A stretch of DNA of 15,679 bases from Chloroflexota bacterium (lineage in GTDB: Bacteria; Chloroflexota; Anaerolineae; JACRMK01), in the NCBI GenBank assembly GCA_016200765.1, contig JACQEC010000242.1, positions 1 to 15,679 of the forward strand. The letters are read 5' to 3'. The notes under the pieces were generated by a model. It saw only the letters and a list, made by a program, of their open reading frames with translations, was not told the origin of the DNA and did no database searches. A program made the position numbers and the translations under genes. The stretch's first letter is position 1; each line of letters opens with the position of its first letter. Shown here piece by piece: positions 1 through 5,899 of this stretch.

Positions 1-102
1 CCGTTCGGGGTCGGCGGATAGGATGCGGGGGTGCCAATCGGCGGGGTCAGCGTCGGCGCTCAGCGCCGCGATCAGTAAGGCGATTGAGCCGGTCTGGCTC
101 AT
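1..102 (-). CDS. N-terminal fragment of an unknown protein, runs off left edge
   Basis: An ATG at 102-100 on the minus strand opens a frame that stays open for 34 codons to the window edge. The peptide starts MSQTGSIALLIAALSADA and continues with DPADWHPRILSADPER. Codon choice is rich in G/C at third positions, like the other genes here. No good Shine-Dalgarno precedes this ATG, so the start is uncertain. It lies about 140 bases downstream of, and on the same strand as, the small RiPP-precursor-like gene, so it may be a maturation or accessory gene of that peptide. I do not recognise the family. The short Leu/Ala-rich opening is compatible with nucleotidyltransferase-like proteins often found near lasso-type precursors, but 34 residues cannot show that. 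Confidence 0.4.
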   Translation of the reverse strand, partial: MSQTGSIALLIAALSADADPADWHPRILSADPER

Positions 103-190
103 GGCAAAAGGCTCGTGCGATGAATGACACACGACCCTTGAGGAGGCGCGCTATCTTGCAACCAGCCATCAGGCCGCTGACTGAGCCGGG

Positions 191-218
191 CGGCGCGCGC
201 GGCTAGCCACGCGCGCCG
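191..218 (-). other. GC-rich palindromic hairpin downstream of the peptide gene
   Basis: Arms 191-202 and 207-218 pair at 11 of 12 positions around a CTAG loop. The arms are almost pure G/C. No T-tract follows on either strand, so this is not a canonical intrinsic terminator. It begins 27 bases after the stop of the peptide gene and lies between it and the next same-strand frame. Hairpins in this position often protect a short, highly expressed precursor mRNA or reduce read-through into maturation genes; that role is inferred. Confidence 0.6.
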
Positions 219-244
219 GGTCAGTTTCGCGGCACATTATGAAT

Positions 245-313
245 CTAGTGGCTTGAGAAGGTGACTTGCTTGAGTTCGTCGTGCTTGACGAGCTCGGGCT
301 TCACATACTTCAT
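245..313 (-). CDS. 22-residue RiPP (lasso-type leader) precursor-like peptide
   Basis: Translation from the ATG at 313-311 gives a 22-residue peptide beginning MKYVKPELVK and ending KQVTFSSH, then TAG. The start is set by an AAAGGAGG ribosome binding site at 320-327, six bases upstream, which is the best in this part of the window. Tyr3, Pro6, Leu8 and Thr18 fit the YxxPxLxxxGxxxxxT pattern of lasso-peptide leaders bound by RRE/B1 proteins, with Asp12 in place of Gly. If Thr18 were the penultimate leader residue, only Ser-Ser-His would remain as core, far too short for a lasso ring. It may therefore be a degenerate precursor, a separately encoded leader, or a short-peptide class of its own. 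No maturation enzyme is visible in the window; one could lie left of position 1. Confidence 0.6.
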   Translation of the reverse strand: MKYVKPELVKHDELKQVTFSSH

Positions 314-327
314 AGGAGGCCTCCTTT
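314..327 (-). promoter_or_regulatory. Self-complementary ribosome binding site of the small peptide gene
   Basis: The minus strand reads AAAGGAGG, then CCTCCT, then ATG. Positions 314-325 (AGGAGGCCTCCT) are a perfect 12-bp palindrome directly abutting the start codon. The Shine-Dalgarno is therefore strong but could pair with the same region on a second transcript. An intramolecular hairpin is unlikely because there is no loop. No convincing -35/-10 pair was found upstream. Confidence 0.55.
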
Positions 328-708
328 AAGTTTTCGCGCTTGGTGGTGAACTGTAACATACACCAGAAGTGCAGAAGCGTTTCGACAGCGCGCCTCCTCA
401 AGGCTCGTGCCGCTACGCATTCATCAGGTCGGTTCTGATACCTGCCCGCCACAACGCGGGGTATATGGGGCGGATTATTACACAGAATCGGGGCGCGGTC
501 AAATCAAACTTGGTTATCGGGTATAGCGCAGATTCGTCGGGGCAGAGCAACCGCCACACCGCACGCTGTTGGGCAACCGCATGGCTGGCCCCCGACTGGA
601 TCGGGGGCTGGCCGTGGCTGCGCCCTGAGCGCAGACCCTCTCACCTCTCCGACCCTTCTGGGGGATACCCGGTTGCCCGTGACGCATCGCAGTGAGCGAA
701 CCGGTCTC

Positions 709-730
709 AACCCGCTTCAGCGGGTTTTCT
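709..730 (+). terminator. Intrinsic terminator-like hairpin inside the MITE
   Basis: AACCCGC (709-715) and GCGGGTT (720-726) form a perfect 7-bp stem around TTCA, followed by TTCTATTT. On the plus strand this has the form of a rho-independent terminator. No plus-strand gene ends just before it, so it may act to stop read-through across the element. Confidence 0.6.
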
Positions 731-737
731 ATTTATA

Positions 738-760
738 GCAGGCGGTTTCTAACCGCCTGC
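738..760. repeat. Perfect 10-bp stem-loop inside the MITE
   Basis: GCAGGCGGTT and AACCGCCTGC pair perfectly around a three-base TCT loop. No T-tract follows. It is part of the folded interior of the element at 519-824 and has no visible separate function. Confidence 0.6.
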
Positions 761-833
761 GGTGCTGAACGTTGCGCGTTCACGCCCGACCTCCTCACGC
801 CTCCGACGACTCTGCGCTATACCCTTGGTTATC

Positions 834-846
834 GTTCGCGGCGAAC
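834..846. promoter_or_regulatory. Palindrome GTTCGC-G-GCGAAC upstream of the cyclase gene
   Basis: A perfect 6+6 inverted repeat with a one-base centre lies directly outside the MITE's right target duplication, about 50 bases upstream of the cyclase start. Its size and symmetry suit a dimeric repressor site. A weak promoter candidate, TTGCGT (868-873), 17 bases, TATCAT (891-896), follows it. Only one copy is present and no cognate regulator is in the window, so operator function is a guess. Confidence 0.3.
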
Positions 847-894
847 ACCCGTGTGTCCTGCTCGCGGTTGCGTTTCGGCTCAGGTCAATGTATC

Positions 895-1794
895 ATGAAT
901 TTGGAAACGGTTATGCCCTCCCCACCTCCCGTGAACCTCATGACCCGTGTTGGGCGGCTGCCCAAACGCCACGTCTTTCTGATCGCCGTGATCTGCGTCG
1001 TCGTCCTGTCTGCCGTAGATGAGCTCACCGGCCCCGACATCTCCGTCATGTATCTAGCGCCGGTGGCCTTCGCCACATGGCTGCTGGGTCTGCTGCCCGG
1101 CGTGCTGATTGCCGCCGCCAGCGCGCTGGCCGGCCTGCTGGTTAACTTGCTGGACCAGAATCTAAGGGGGGCGCATTCGTTGTGGCCCTACTGGCGCGCC
1201 GCGACCAATGCCGGTATTCTGTTCATCGTCGCCTACCTCCTGTCGGCCCTGCGCATTGCCCTGCGGCGTGAACAAGAACTGGCGCGCACCGACCACCTGA
1301 CGAGTGTGGCGAACACGCGATATTTTTTTGAGCACGGCGTGCTGGAGTTGGAACGCGCCCGCCGCTATCAGCGCCCGCTGACGCTCGCCTATATTGACAT
1401 TGACAACTTCAAAACGGTCAACGACCGCTTCGGCCACTCAGCCGGAGACCGGATCCTGCGCCTGACCGCCCAGACCATCCAACAGCATGTGCGCCTGAGC
1501 GACATCCTCGCCCGGTTGGGCGGCGATGAGTTCGTCGTGCTGATTCCGGAAGCCGGGCCCAACTCTGCTGGCACGATCTTGCGCAAACTGCAAGCTGTGC
1601 TCGCCGAGGCGGCCCGCACAAACGGCCACAGCGTCACCTTTAGCATCGGGGCTGTCACCTTCAATCGCCCGCCGGCTTCGCTAGACGAGATGCTCAAGCA
1701 GGCCGACGACTATTTGTACGACATCAAGCGCGGCGGTAAGAATAACCTGAAAGTGGTCGTGGCCGACGAGCCCGACCCGCCAGCCTCATTGTGA
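895..1794 (+). CDS. Membrane-anchored diguanylate cyclase (GGDEF)
   Basis: The product is predicted to make c-di-GMP from two GTP at the inner face of the membrane. Four hydrophobic helices span about residues 26-41, 50-65, 68-86 and 103-121, followed by a short linker. The GGDEF domain starts at DHLTSVANTR (133-142). It has the metal-binding stretch YIDIDNFKTVND, the catalytic GGDEF at 209-213, and RLSD at 200-203 exactly five residues before it, the RxxD inhibitory site, so both catalysis and product feedback look intact. No EAL or HD-GYP domain is present. The start is uncertain: ATG 895 has a distant AGG, while ATG 913 has GGAAACGG just upstream and would fit the possible promoter at 868-896. 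A longer frame from a TTG at 772 runs into the MITE and is rejected. The c-di-GMP riboswitch about 3.8 kb downstream is a natural target of its product. Confidence 0.93.
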   Translation: MNLETVMPSPPPVNLMTRVGRLPKRHVFLIAVICVVVLSAVDELTGPDISVMYLAPVAFATWLLGLLPGVLIAAASALAGLLVNLLDQNLRGAHSLWPYWRAATNAGILFIVAYLLSALRIALRREQELARTDHLTSVANTRYFFEHGVLELERARRYQRPLTLAYIDIDNFKTVNDRFGHSAGDRILRLTAQTIQQHVRLSDILARLGGDEFVVLIPEAGPNSAGTILRKLQAVLAEAARTNGHSVTFSIGAVTFNRPPASLDEMLKQADDYLYDIKRGGKNNLKVVVADEPDPPASL

Positions 1795-1814
1795 CGACCG
1801 ATGAGTCATCGCTG

Positions 1815-1843
1815 TTGACTTTCGCTCGCGGCTGGGCTAAGAT
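1815..1843 (+). promoter_or_regulatory. Sigma70-type promoter for the BNR-repeat protein
   Basis: TTGACT (1815-1820), a 17-base spacer and TAAGAT (1838-1843) lie between the cyclase stop and the BNR gene. A start near 1850 would give a leader of roughly 87 bases, ending in the AGGAGGAG ribosome binding site at 1919-1926. The match is strong at -35 and moderate at -10. Confidence 0.5.
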
Positions 1844-1936
1844 GTCGCCCAGCGGCGGATAAGATTCCCTGCTTTCGACTATTGCATCGCTTACACTACC
1901 CCTATTTCACCTTACTTCAGGAGGAGACAAACCATC

Positions 1937-4900
1937 ATGCCCGTAGATTCAAAGGTACTCAACTCGCTCGAATGGCGGCTGGTCGGCCCGCATCGCGGCG
2001 GCCGGGTCGTGGCGGTGGCAGGCCACCCCACCGACCCGATGACGTTCTACTTCGGCGCGTGTGCCGGAGGTGTGTGGAAAACAACCGACGGCGGCTGGAA
2101 CTGGGGAAACGTATCGGATGGCTTCTTCAAGACAGCGGCGATTGGCGCGCTGGCCATCTCCACGTCCGACCCCAACGTTCTGTATGCAGGCACCGGCGAG
2201 ACCTGCATCCGCGGTAACGTCTCGCACGGCGACGGCGTTTACAAATCCACCGACGGCGGCAAGACGTGGGTGAATGTCGGGCTGGCCGACACGCGGCACA
2301 TCGCCCGTATTCACGTTCACCCCCAGAACCCCGACTGGGTCATTGTAGCCGCGCTGGGGCACGCCTGGGGCCCGAATAAAGAGCGCGGCGTCTTTCGCAC
2401 TCAAGACGGCGGCGAGACCTGGCAGAACATCCTGTTCCGCAGCGAGAAGGCCGGCGCGATTGACCTCTCGATGGACCCCAACAACCCGCGCCTGTTATAT
2501 GCCGCGTTCTGGGAAGCCCAGCGCTACCCTTACAAACTGATCAGCGGCGGCCCCGACAGCAGCCTGTACAAATCGTCCGACGGCGGCGACTCGTGGACCG
2601 AAATCACCAACAACCCCGGCCTGCCCAAGGGCGTCAAAGGCCGCATGGGCATTGTCGCCTCGCCCGCGAAGACCGACCGCGTCTGGGCCGTGGTCGAAGC
2701 CGAAGACGGCGCGATCTTCCGCTCCGACGACGGCGGCCTCAACTGGCAGCGCCTCTCGGAGGAGCCCGGCCTGCGTGGCCGTCCCTGGTACTACATGCAC
2801 ATCTTCGCCGACCCGCAAGACCCCGACACTCTCTGGGTTTTGGATTACTCGCTCTGGAAGTCGGTGGACGGCGGGAGCACGTTCTATGAGATTCCGACGC
2901 CGCACGGCGACAACCACGCGCTCTGGATTGACCCGTGCAATCCCCAGCGTATGATTGAGGGCAACGACGGCGGCGCGTGCGTCTCGTTCAACGGCGGCGG
3001 GTCGTGGTCCACGCTCTACAACCAGCCCACCGCGCAGTTCTATCACGTCATCACCGACAATCAGATACCGTACAAGATTTACGGCTCCCAGCAGGACAAC
3101 ACCGCCATGGCCCTGCCCAGCCTCTCCACCCGCGGCGTCATTACGGAGTGCGACTGGTTCGAGCCGGGCGGCGGCGAGAGCGGCTATATCGCCATCAAGC
3201 CCGACGACCCCAATATCATCGTCGCCGGAGCGATTGGCAGTGGCCATGGCAACGGCCGCCTTGTCCACTACAACCACCGCACCGGCCAGGAGCGCAACAT
3301 CACCCCGTGGCCGGAGGTGACCGGCATGGGCGTGGGCGCGAAAGAGTTAAAGTATCGCTTCCAGTGGACGTTCCCTATCCTGTTCTCGCGCTACGATGCC
3401 GACGCGCTCTACATCACCGGCAATCATGTCTTCCGCTCCACCAATCAGGGACACTCGTGGGAGGTCGTCAGCCCCGACCTGACCCGCAATGACCCGGCCA
3501 AATTGGAAGTCTCCGGCGGCCCAATCAGCAATGACAACACCGGCGCGGAGGTCTATTGCACCATCTTCGCCTTCGCCGAGTCGCCGCACGAGCGTGGCGT
3601 GATGTGGGCCGGCTCGGACGATGGGCTGATTCATCTCACGCGCGACGGCGGCCAGACGTGGCAAAACGTCACGCCGCGCGACCTGCCTGAGTGGGCGCTG
3701 ATCAGCATCATCGAGCCTTCGCCGCACGACCCCGCGACGGCCTATCTCGCCGCCACACGCTACAAGCACGACGACACGCAGCCCTATCTCTTCAAGACCA
3801 ACGACTACGGCCAGACGTGGCGGCAGATTACCAACGGCATCCCCGCCAACGACTTCACGCGCGTGATCCGCGAAGACCCCGCGCGCCGCGGCCTGCTCTT
3901 CGCGGGCACCGAGACTGGCGTCTATGTCTCGTTTGATGATGGCGAAAACTGGCAGCGCGCCCAGACCAATCTGCCCGTCGTGCCCATCCACGATCTGCAC
4001 ATCAAGGACGGCGACCTCATCGCCGCCACACATGGCCGCTCATTCTGGGTGCTGGATGACCTCTCGCCCCTCCGCCAGATGAGCGACGCGGCGGCGAGCC
4101 AGCCCGCGCACCTGTTCCAGCCGCGCCCGACCACGCGCTACAAGATTTACAAAGGCTATGGCATGAAGCCATATACGGAGGTCAGCTATCGCATGGCCGG
4201 GCCCATCGTCTATGCCTACCGACAGAAAGATAAGCCCACCGGTGAAAAACAGGAGATACCGCTGGATGCCGGCCAGAACCCGCCCGATGGCGTCGTCGTG
4301 GCTTACACCCTGAAGGACAAGCCCGAAGCTGACATCGAGTTGAGTTTTCTGGACGCGCGCGGAAACCTGATCAAGACCTTCTCCAGCAAGGAACCGGAGA
4401 AGCCCGACCCCGCCTCCGGCAAACCCGTAGAGAAAAAGGACGAGCCGCGCCTGCCGAAGGAAGCAGGCGGGAACCGCTTCGTCTGGAACATGCGTTACCC
4501 CGACGCGACCAAACTGCCCGCGAACAAAGGCCGCGCCGGCACCGATGAACTTGTCGTCGGGCCGGTTGCGCCTCCCGGCGCCTATCAGGTGCAGTTGAAG
4601 GTCGGCGGCCAGACGTTGACCCAGGCCTTCGAGATTTGCAAAGACGCGCGGGTCGCCGCCACACTGGAAGAGTTGAGCGCGTTGTTTGAGTTCTTGATGC
4701 AGGTCCGCGACAAACTCTCCGCGACCCATCAGGCGATCATCCAGATACGCGACCTGCGCGATCAGGTGGACGGCTGGGCAGGCCGTGTGGGCGCTCAGGC
4801 CAATGCCGACGCGCTCAAGGGCGCGGCCAAGGCCCTGCGCGAGAAACTGACGGGCATTGAAGAAGAACTGGTGCAGGTCAAATCCGACGACCCGCGCTCG

Positions 4901-5125
4901 TTTCCGTCCAAGTTGAACTCGCGGCTGGCCGCGCTGACCTCCTTCGTAGACAGCGCCGATTACCCACCCACCCGGCAGGCGCGCGAGGTGTTCGACGGCC
5001 TCTCGGCGCGCATTGACGAGCAGTTGGCGCGCTTGCAGGCCCTCGTCCGCACCGACGTCGCCGCCTTCAACCAGATGATGCGCGACGCGGGGGTGGATGC
5101 TCTGGTGCCCAAAGCCGCGATGTAA
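1937..5125 (+). CDS. BNR/Asp-box (VPS10/sortilin-like) beta-propeller protein, 1062 aa
   Basis: The protein carries about eleven Asp-box motifs (S/T-x-D-G-G-x-T-W type), at residues 49-56, 104-111, 155-162, 213-220, 263-270, 309-316, 351-357, 501-508, 568-575, 621-628 and 665-672. These fold into one or two beta-propellers. The spacing from 357 to 501 is long and contains a distinct segment (SQQDNTAM...WFEPGGGESGY). A beta-sandwich-like region around 780-900 includes GPVAPPGAYQVQLKVGG, and a helical tail of about 905-1050 ends the protein. Relatives are often labelled glycosyl hydrolase or WD40/YVTN/BNR-like protein, but no activity is established from the sequence. The ATG follows AGGAGGAG at 10 bases. 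The N-terminus (MPVDSKVLNSLEW) is not a signal peptide, which is unusual because many relatives are exported. It has its own promoter, so it need not be co-transcribed with the cyclase. Confidence 0.9.
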   Translation: MPVDSKVLNSLEWRLVGPHRGGRVVAVAGHPTDPMTFYFGACAGGVWKTTDGGWNWGNVSDGFFKTAAIGALAISTSDPNVLYAGTGETCIRGNVSHGDGVYKSTDGGKTWVNVGLADTRHIARIHVHPQNPDWVIVAALGHAWGPNKERGVFRTQDGGETWQNILFRSEKAGAIDLSMDPNNPRLLYAAFWEAQRYPYKLISGGPDSSLYKSSDGGDSWTEITNNPGLPKGVKGRMGIVASPAKTDRVWAVVEAEDGAIFRSDDGGLNWQRLSEEPGLRGRPWYYMHIFADPQDPDTLWVLDYSLWKSVDGGSTFYEIPTPHGDNHALWIDPCNPQRMIEGNDGGACVSFNGGGSWSTLYNQPTAQFYHVITDNQIPYKIYGSQQDNTAMALPSLSTRGVITECDWFEPGGGESGYIAIKPDDPNIIVAGAIGSGHGNGRLVHYNHRTGQERNITPWPEVTGMGVGAKELKYRFQWTFPILFSRYDADALYITGNHVFRSTNQGHSWEVVSPDLTRNDPAKLEVSGGPISNDNTGAEVYCTIFAFAESPHERGVMWAGSDDGLIHLTRDGGQTWQNVTPRDLPEWALISIIEPSPHDPATAYLAATRYKHDDTQPYLFKTNDYGQTWRQITNGIPANDFTRVIREDPARRGLLFAGTETGVYVSFDDGENWQRAQTNLPVVPIHDLHIKDGDLIAATHGRSFWVLDDLSPLRQMSDAAASQPAHLFQPRPTTRYKIYKGYGMKPYTEVSYRMAGPIVYAYRQKDKPTGEKQEIPLDAGQNPPDGVVVAYTLKDKPEADIELSFLDARGNLIKTFSSKEPEKPDPASGKPVEKKDEPRLPKEAGGNRFVWNMRYPDATKLPANKGRAGTDELVVGPVAPPGAYQVQLKVGGQTLTQAFEICKDARVAATLEELSALFEFLMQVRDKLSATHQAIIQIRDLRDQVDGWAGRVGAQANADALKGAAKALREKLTGIEEELVQVKSDDPRSFPSKLNSRLAALTSFVDSADYPPTRQAREVFDGLSARIDEQLARLQALVRTDVAAFNQMMRDAGVDALVPKAAM

Positions 5126-5143
5126 TCACCTCATCACTGGAGA

Positions 5144-5217
5144 GCAGGCTTCAGCCGGTCAGTGACGCGATACACCGCCACTCAAGCGCGTATCGCTTCC
5201 GTCCGGCCGAAGCCTGC
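5144..5217. repeat. Hairpin repeat, copy 1 (GCAGGCTTCAGCCGG family)
   Basis: Outer arms 5144-5158 (GCAGGCTTCAGCCGG) and 5203-5217 are complementary at 14 of 15 positions. Inside, GCGATAC (5167-5173) pairs with GTATCGC (5190-5196). The same architecture recurs at 6562-6637 with an almost identical outer arm. Copy 1 starts 19 bases after the BNR-protein stop. It looks like a dispersed REP/BIME-like intergenic repeat. It may end the upstream transcript by structure, but no T-tract follows. Confidence 0.7.
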
Positions 5218-5394
5218 CCTGCCCGTACCCGCTCAGCGTTTCGTGAACCACCGCGAGCGCAATGTCGCGTTAGCGCGTACCGAACCTGCGTAACAGGTTT
5301 CCCCAGTCGCCGTCCGCTTGTGGTCACACTTTAGTCACGGCAGGCGCCTATAATGAACAGTGAACAAAATACCCGCGCGGGCAGTGCGAGAAAT
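5218..5394. other. Intergenic stretch without a supported gene
   Basis: I see no convincing coding frame here. AACCTG (5283-5288) and CAGGTT (5294-5299) form a perfect 6-bp palindrome around CGTAA, a possible operator or hairpin. A TATAAT at 5349-5354 lacks a well-placed -35. Otherwise the sequence is unremarkable. Confidence 0.4.
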
Positions 5395-5423
5395 TTGACA
5401 TCCCCCGCAGGTCTATATACAAT
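5395..5423 (+). promoter_or_regulatory. Consensus sigma70 promoter (P1) far upstream of the TasA-like operon
   Basis: TTGACA (5395-5400), exactly 17 bases, TACAAT (5418-5423): a full -35 match and 5 of 6 at -10. Transcription would start near 5430. The first 110 bases of transcript hold no gene I can support. They do contain ATGGGC-GAC-GCCCAT (a 6-bp hairpin near 5449) and CATCC-ATCGC-GGATG, so this may be a structured leader or a small RNA entering the riboswitch. Confidence 0.65.
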
Positions 5424-5539
5424 GCCGCTGTTATCAAGGTGCCTGCATGGGCGACGCCCATTGAGGAGGTGGCTTTTATCCTCGCCATCCATCGCGGATG
5501 ATTCAACGAGACTGAGTCGCCGTTAGCATTACGGTACTA

Positions 5540-5567
5540 TTGGCTTTTAAGACTGGCGTAGTATACT
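5540..5567 (+). promoter_or_regulatory. Promoter (P2) directly upstream of the c-di-GMP riboswitch
   Basis: TTGGCT (5540-5545), 16 bases, TATACT (5562-5567). The predicted start near 5574 lies about 12 bases before the aptamer, the usual arrangement for a riboswitch. The -10 matches consensus at 5 of 6 and the -35 at 4 of 6. Confidence 0.6.
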
Positions 5568-5585
5568 AAAAAAGTAATCGTTCTA

Positions 5586-5673
5586 CAGCGATAAAGGCAA
5601 ATCCACCGCAAGGTGGAGGCGCAAAACTACGGGCCCTGGGCTGTATTCGTTTAGGATCGCCGGGTTGCCACTG
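5586..5673 (+). ncRNA. c-di-GMP-I riboswitch aptamer (GEMM-I)
   Basis: The conserved GEMM-I blocks appear in order: GGCAAA (5596-5601); a P2 stem TCCACC/GGTGGA closed by a GCAA tetraloop at 5608-5611; GGCGCAAAAC (5618-5627); a variable P3 arm through about 5655; and GCCGGGTTGCC (5659-5669). P1 can form between CAGCGATAA (5586-5594) and TTGCCACTG (5665-5673) with two mismatches. The G opening GGCAAA, which I equate with G20 of the Vibrio Vc2 aptamer, is kept, favouring c-di-GMP over the cGAMP-sensing variant. The 3' side of P1 is also the 5' arm of the first terminator, so ligand binding should oppose termination (an ON switch). Downstream genes are a TasA-like protein and a SipW-type peptidase. 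Confidence 0.88.
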
Positions 5674-5705
5674 AGGTTGCGATAGTGGCAACCCGGTTTT
5701 GTATT
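5660..5705 (+). terminator. Riboswitch terminator 1, overlapping the aptamer
   Basis: CCGGGTTGCCACT (5660-5672) and AGTGGCAACCCGG (5684-5696) form a perfect 13-bp stem with an 11-base loop, followed by TTTTGTATT. The 5' arm covers the conserved 3' end of the aptamer, so aptamer P1 and this terminator exclude each other. Free RNA should terminate; ligand-bound RNA should read through. Confidence 0.85.
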
Positions 5706-5708
5706 ATG

Positions 5709-5759
5709 CCGGATTGCCACTCATCTTGGGCAAAAGTGGCAACCCGGTTTTGCATTTTG
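5709..5759 (+). terminator. Riboswitch terminator 2, tandem copy of terminator 1
   Basis: CCGGATTGCCACT (5709-5721) pairs with AGTGGCAACCCGG (5735-5747) at 12 of 13 positions across a 13-base loop, followed by TTTTGCATTTTG. Arms and T-tract closely copy terminator 1, but the loop differs. Its 5' arm can instead pair with the 3' arm of terminator 1 (12/13), which would break both terminators. Confidence 0.8.
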
Positions 5760-5899
5760 TAGGGGATCCTGTAACCGGAAGGCTGTGCACCGATCATGCG
5801 CCGCCCTCCCATCCTAAGTGCTGTACCGTAGGCACACGATCAAAACCCGGCAGACCTCGGATCAAAGGTACTGCCTGTCAAAATCCTAAGGGGGGATTC

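Larger units (their letters stand above)
136..403. repeat. 17-bp inverted repeat bracketing the small peptide gene
   Basis: Positions 387-403 read AGCGCGCCTCCTCAAGG and positions 136-152 are its exact reverse complement. The arms are 234 bases apart and enclose the 22-codon peptide gene and its downstream GC hairpin. The 11-mer AAGGCTCGTGC also occurs twice in direct orientation, at 108-118 and 400-410, so each end is a small mosaic of shared sequence. This could be a remnant of a mobile cassette, or arms of a long RNA stem if both are on one transcript. No transposase is visible. Confidence 0.6.
519..824. mobile_element. MITE: 306-bp non-coding element with TIRs and 9-bp target duplication
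   Basis: The left end at 519-540 begins GGGTATAGCGCAGA. The right end at 803-824 is its reverse complement with one mismatch in 22. Directly outside both ends is TTGGTTATC (510-518 and 825-833), as expected for a 9-bp target-site duplication; identity extends to 11 positions if the terminal G/C is shared. No frame inside resembles a transposase, so it would move only with help from a related element elsewhere. It contains a hairpin at 587-607, a terminator-like hairpin at 709-730 and a perfect 10-bp hairpin at 738-760. I do not assign an IS family. It sits about 70 bases upstream of the diguanylate cyclase and may have displaced that gene's original upstream region. Confidence 0.82.

Noticed and set aside
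237..452. 71-codon minus-strand frame over the small peptide gene
   Set aside because: It reads through the Shine-Dalgarno and the peptide gene in another frame, and has no ribosome site or recognisable domain.
369..710. Overlapping 108- and 68-codon frames across the left MITE boundary
   Set aside because: They cross the TIR and target duplication, have low-complexity Arg/Ala/Pro composition and no start signal; they are not a transposase.
772..894. N-terminal extension of the cyclase from a TTG at 772
   Set aside because: It runs through the MITE end and target duplication, lacks a ribosome site, and the extension is not hydrophobic or family-like.
2495..4729. Long minus-strand frames (260, 228 and 229 codons) opposite the BNR gene
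   Set aside because: Typical antisense shadows of a GC-rich gene: compositional Val/Ala/Gly/Arg bias, no ribosome site, no motifs, while the plus strand has clear repeats.
5349..5354. TATAAT as a third promoter before the TasA-like operon
   Set aside because: No acceptable -35 lies 16-18 bases upstream, and a consensus promoter is present just downstream.
5422..5526. 34-codon frame starting within the P1 -10 box
   Set aside because: Its ATG overlaps the promoter and would precede the transcript start; the composition is Arg/Leu/Ser-rich with no conserved look.
5586..5673. The aptamer as a cGAMP-sensing GEMM-Ib variant
   Set aside because: The first G of GGCAAA, which I equate with G20 in Vc2, is retained; cGAMP variants usually carry A there. 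Ligand binding data would settle it.
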